Assembly (NCBI GenBank): GCA_026874595.1
Contig: CM049316.1
Span: 64,335,176-64,399,175, forward strand
Direction of reading: 5' to 3'
DNA length: 64,000 nucleotides
DNA from: Sipunculus nudus
Lineage: Eukaryota; Annelida; Sipuncula; Golfingiida; Sipunculidae
Below, piece after piece: positions 61,672 to 64,000 of this stretch. A model generated the notes under the pieces. It saw nothing but the letters and a program-made list of their open reading frames with translations. It did no database searches and was not told the DNA's origin. The translations under genes were made by a program, and so were the position numbers. Positions within the stretch are counted from its first letter, which is position 1. Every line of letters starts with the position of its first letter.

Positions 61672-62944
61672 CCTCTAATATAAAGTCATCTAAGTCGGAC
61701 ACTCGAGGGACTGGAGGATTTTGTCCTTATAAGTGATTTGTCCTGATTAGAGGAGTTGCGTTAATTCGTCATTTATTAATACCGGTGTTTTAATTGATTG
61801 TACGCTTAATTTGAAACTTATAAATAATATTTAAGGTCTTCTGAATATATTCAATATATATTTGTAATATATAATTATATATATTTATAAAAATTTGAAG
61901 AATATAAATCTTGAGCTTTGGTCGTTGTGATCATGAAGCATACAATGGATTATTATCCGATAGTTCACTTTATATAGGCTCCATATACAAATGAACCTTC
62001 ATTTAAATGTAGCATTTCAAGTGAATAATGTGAGTAACACCTCACCACACATTCACCGCAACAAAGTGCAAATTGTCGCGAATTAATTAATGCTACCTGA
62101 GCATGAAGCTGATCACAAAGCACGAACGGCAGTCTTTGGTTGTGGTGTTGTTGAATTTAAAGCGGTATGAGACCCTCCAGCCATTTTTGTTTGGGTGATT
62201 GGCCTATCCTAATTAGATAATGATTGTGAAGTCTGTTCATAATCCTGTTCGCGCAAACCTAGATAGGGCTATATACACCTCTGCAGTTGCTTGTCCCAGT
62301 CTTCAGTAAGTCCGTGTACTTTGTTATTTAACAGGAAGTACAAATTCCACACAAAACACATTGATTAAGTTGACGAGTTTAAACCCTTTTCGGGACTCTG
62401 TTTAATGCTCTTAGGCATTAAAAAGGGTCTTAATAAGCAAACGGAACCCTAGCCAGTGTTCACACAAGACCTTGAAAAAGAGAGAAATCACTCTGTGCCG
62501 TTGTGTATTCCGACTGAACTAAATAAAACAAATGAAAAACGGCGACTGAATCGTGGGTATTGTAACCTACAGTCTGCGCCTTTGGCCTTCATGCTAAACC
62601 AAACGACATGTAAATTTTTGCATGCATTTGGTCTCCCTTTGCGGATGTACATGCTCTCCTGAGTCCCCTCTAATTGAAGTATTAAGCCGTTTCATTTTTC
62701 TCTTATCATCCATTTGCATATTAAGCGTTACATTTTTAAGGATCATGCCGACAGACTAACAGGGGAGAAGGGACAGCTGTTTCCTGTAAAATGTGACGTC
62801 ATCAATGAGAACGAGGTGCTGGCCATGTTTGACGAAATCCGGAGTCAACATGGCAGCGTGGACGTGTGTGTCAACAGTGCTGGGGTGGCTCATGTGGCGC
62901 CTCTTGTGTCGGGTGATACCAAAGACTGGGCCAATATGTTGAAT
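61454..62944 (+). CDS. DHRS11: DHRS11-like dehydrogenase, copy B (partial, family start codon lost)
   Basis: Two exons are visible: 61454-61588 (135 bp) and 62741-62944 (204 bp), the same lengths and phases as copy A. Coding identity is high. The NAD(P) loop [11 protein letters not shown] and NSAG are kept. The two Met codons that start copy A (ATG ATG) read ATA ATA here. An in-frame ATG lies upstream at 61271, which would add about 61 residues if used; otherwise the copy lacks a start. Exons 3-7 would lie beyond 64000. Divergent, head-to-head orientation relative to copy A. Could be a pseudogene, a copy with a new upstream start, or an intact gene using a non-AUG start. Confidence 0.82.
61603..61669. 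repeat. (TA)n tract at DHRS11-like B exon 1 donor
   Basis: Perfect TA run ~15 bp after the donor, in the same place as the longer tract in copy A. Confidence 0.95.
62741..62944 (+). CDS. DHRS11: DHRS11-like B exon 2
   Basis: Acceptor tttttaag, donor gttagt. Encodes GQLFPVKCDVINENEVLAMF, GSVDVCVNSAGVAHVAPL and DWANMLN. Frame open; three or four residue changes from copy A. Confidence 0.93.
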
Positions 62945-63273
62945 GTTAGTATAGACTTACAATTCTCATTATAACATATCTATCCGGTATAAAACTAAAT
63001 GGATTTTTATTTTAATTAAAATTCTTCAAACTTTTTAAAAAATTGTCAGAAGTAATAATAATCTTACAGTTAAGAAAACACTGGCATTGCAATGTGAATG
63101 AACGAATATTCATGGAAAGAATCGGTTTCAAATTCAGATTCGATGATTTATAGATTTAAACGAATGATGATTTTTTAAAATCAAATATTTTATGGACTAT
63201 CTATATTTCTGTAAAAAAAATGTTGAACAAAAACTTGAAATACTGACTTGAAAGTCTGACTTTTACATCACGA

Positions 63274-63396
63274 CTAGCAAATACCCGTGCTACGCACGGT
63301 TTGGGACGGCACAATCTGTACGATGGTATCGGAAATCCACAGAAAATCCGGAGATACGGAAAATCACACAAATCGCGTTACGATATTAATATATAG
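63274..63396 (-). mobile_element. 123-bp non-autonomous Helitron
   Basis: On the minus strand it starts TCTATATATTAATATCG after an A. It ends with the hairpin CCGTGC-GTA-GCACGG, seven bases, then CTAG before a T. This is the Helitron signature: 5' TC, 3' hairpin about 11 bp before CTRR, insertion between A and T, no target duplication. No coding sequence. The homologous place in the copy A arm (~47064) reads acatcacattatat, without the insert. Confidence 0.8.
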
Positions 63397-64000
63397 ATCC
63401 ATTATATGTATGGTGTTGTGGATGAATATCTTTCGGAACAGCGTTCGGAACATGTTTCGGAACAGCGTACAGTCGCACACGGTCCCCCGAAGCCAGTGCT
63501 TAATATGTGGGCGGGGTCATTGACAAATAGTCACCTACACATGCACCATGTGACATGAGGGAGTGGTCAAAGGATTACATATAAATACAAAAGAAACCGT
63601 CCACGGAATAGACCTAAAAAGAAAATGCAAAAATACCGGTTTTATTTGTGAAAATAGTATAAATGATGGCCATGACTTATTCGCAATAAGTACACATACT
63701 GAATGAAAGAATTTAAAGCCTTTAAAAACAAAGAGTATTAGATGAACATTATTAAAAATGAGATGGCACATGCATGTAAAAGAAACAAATACCAGTACAA
63801 ACGTATCAAATATACATTTTTACAGGAGTTATACATTTGTAACTGCAGTAATGAGAAAAAAATCTTGATTTTCAAAATATTATACGTCAATATTATGTCT
63901 TTACAACTTTGGTGGTGCCACTCCACACATGGACACATCACACTGTACCAACCACGACTTAAATTTGGTTAACATTTTCCTTACATCTGTTCCATAGTTG
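63397..64000. other. Right edge, intron 2 of copy B
   Basis: No counterpart of exon 3 is present. Short open stretches here show no family motif. Confidence 0.5.

Overview
The window is AT-rich, intron-rich, repeat-rich nuclear DNA from an animal. Large introns, GT-AG splice sites, phase-consistent exons of conserved animal genes (BBS4-like, DHRS11-like), several non-LTR retrotransposons, a Helitron, a solo LTR and long (TA)n arrays all exclude a prokaryote. The repeat types, with terminal hairpins built on AGCTCAGCTGA and GTGGCCCATGGGCCA, recall bivalve mollusc genomes. A bivalve or other lophotrochozoan is my inference; no species can be named.

Layout. (1) 1-17.4 kb, minus strand: the first seven coding exons of a BBS4-like ciliary TPR protein. 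The gene runs off the left edge. Its 8.6 kb intron 3 holds an old repeat, a solo LTR with a perfect 5-bp target duplication, an array of nuclear-receptor-like half-sites and a pogo-like element with a nested foldback. (2) 17.5-22.6 kb: a foldback-like element next to the BBS4 start, then a decayed LINE with a recent 488-bp tandem duplication. (3) 24.1-27.4 kb, minus: a probable decayed gene for a secreted modular protein, with a signal-peptide exon, four module exons and a short last exon. Every module carries a stop or a frameshift. (4) 27.7-32.8 kb, minus: a ten-exon gene whose joined exons give an HTH, a DDE transposase core with all three acidic residues, and a C-terminal PHD finger. Three of its splice sites are non-canonical. 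(5) 33-40.8 kb: no gene recognised; dispersed repeats and a 20-bp minisatellite. (6) 40.9-54.0 kb, minus: a complete seven-exon DHRS11-like short-chain dehydrogenase (248 codons). Its first intron carries a foldback-like element whose inverted ends are 21-bp palindromic repeats. (7) 54.4-60.0 kb: the centre of an inverted duplication, including a ~335-bp tandem array. (8) 61.4 kb to the right edge, plus: a second, head-to-head DHRS11-like copy that has lost both ATG codons at the family start, followed by a 123-bp Helitron absent from the matching place in the first copy.

The genes are not an operon and show no shared pathway. The strongest items for follow-up are the transposase-PHD gene, the palindrome-ended foldback element, the inverted DHRS11 pair and the decayed modular secreted gene. 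All exon joins were made by eye from frame and splice phase; no alignment or search was run.
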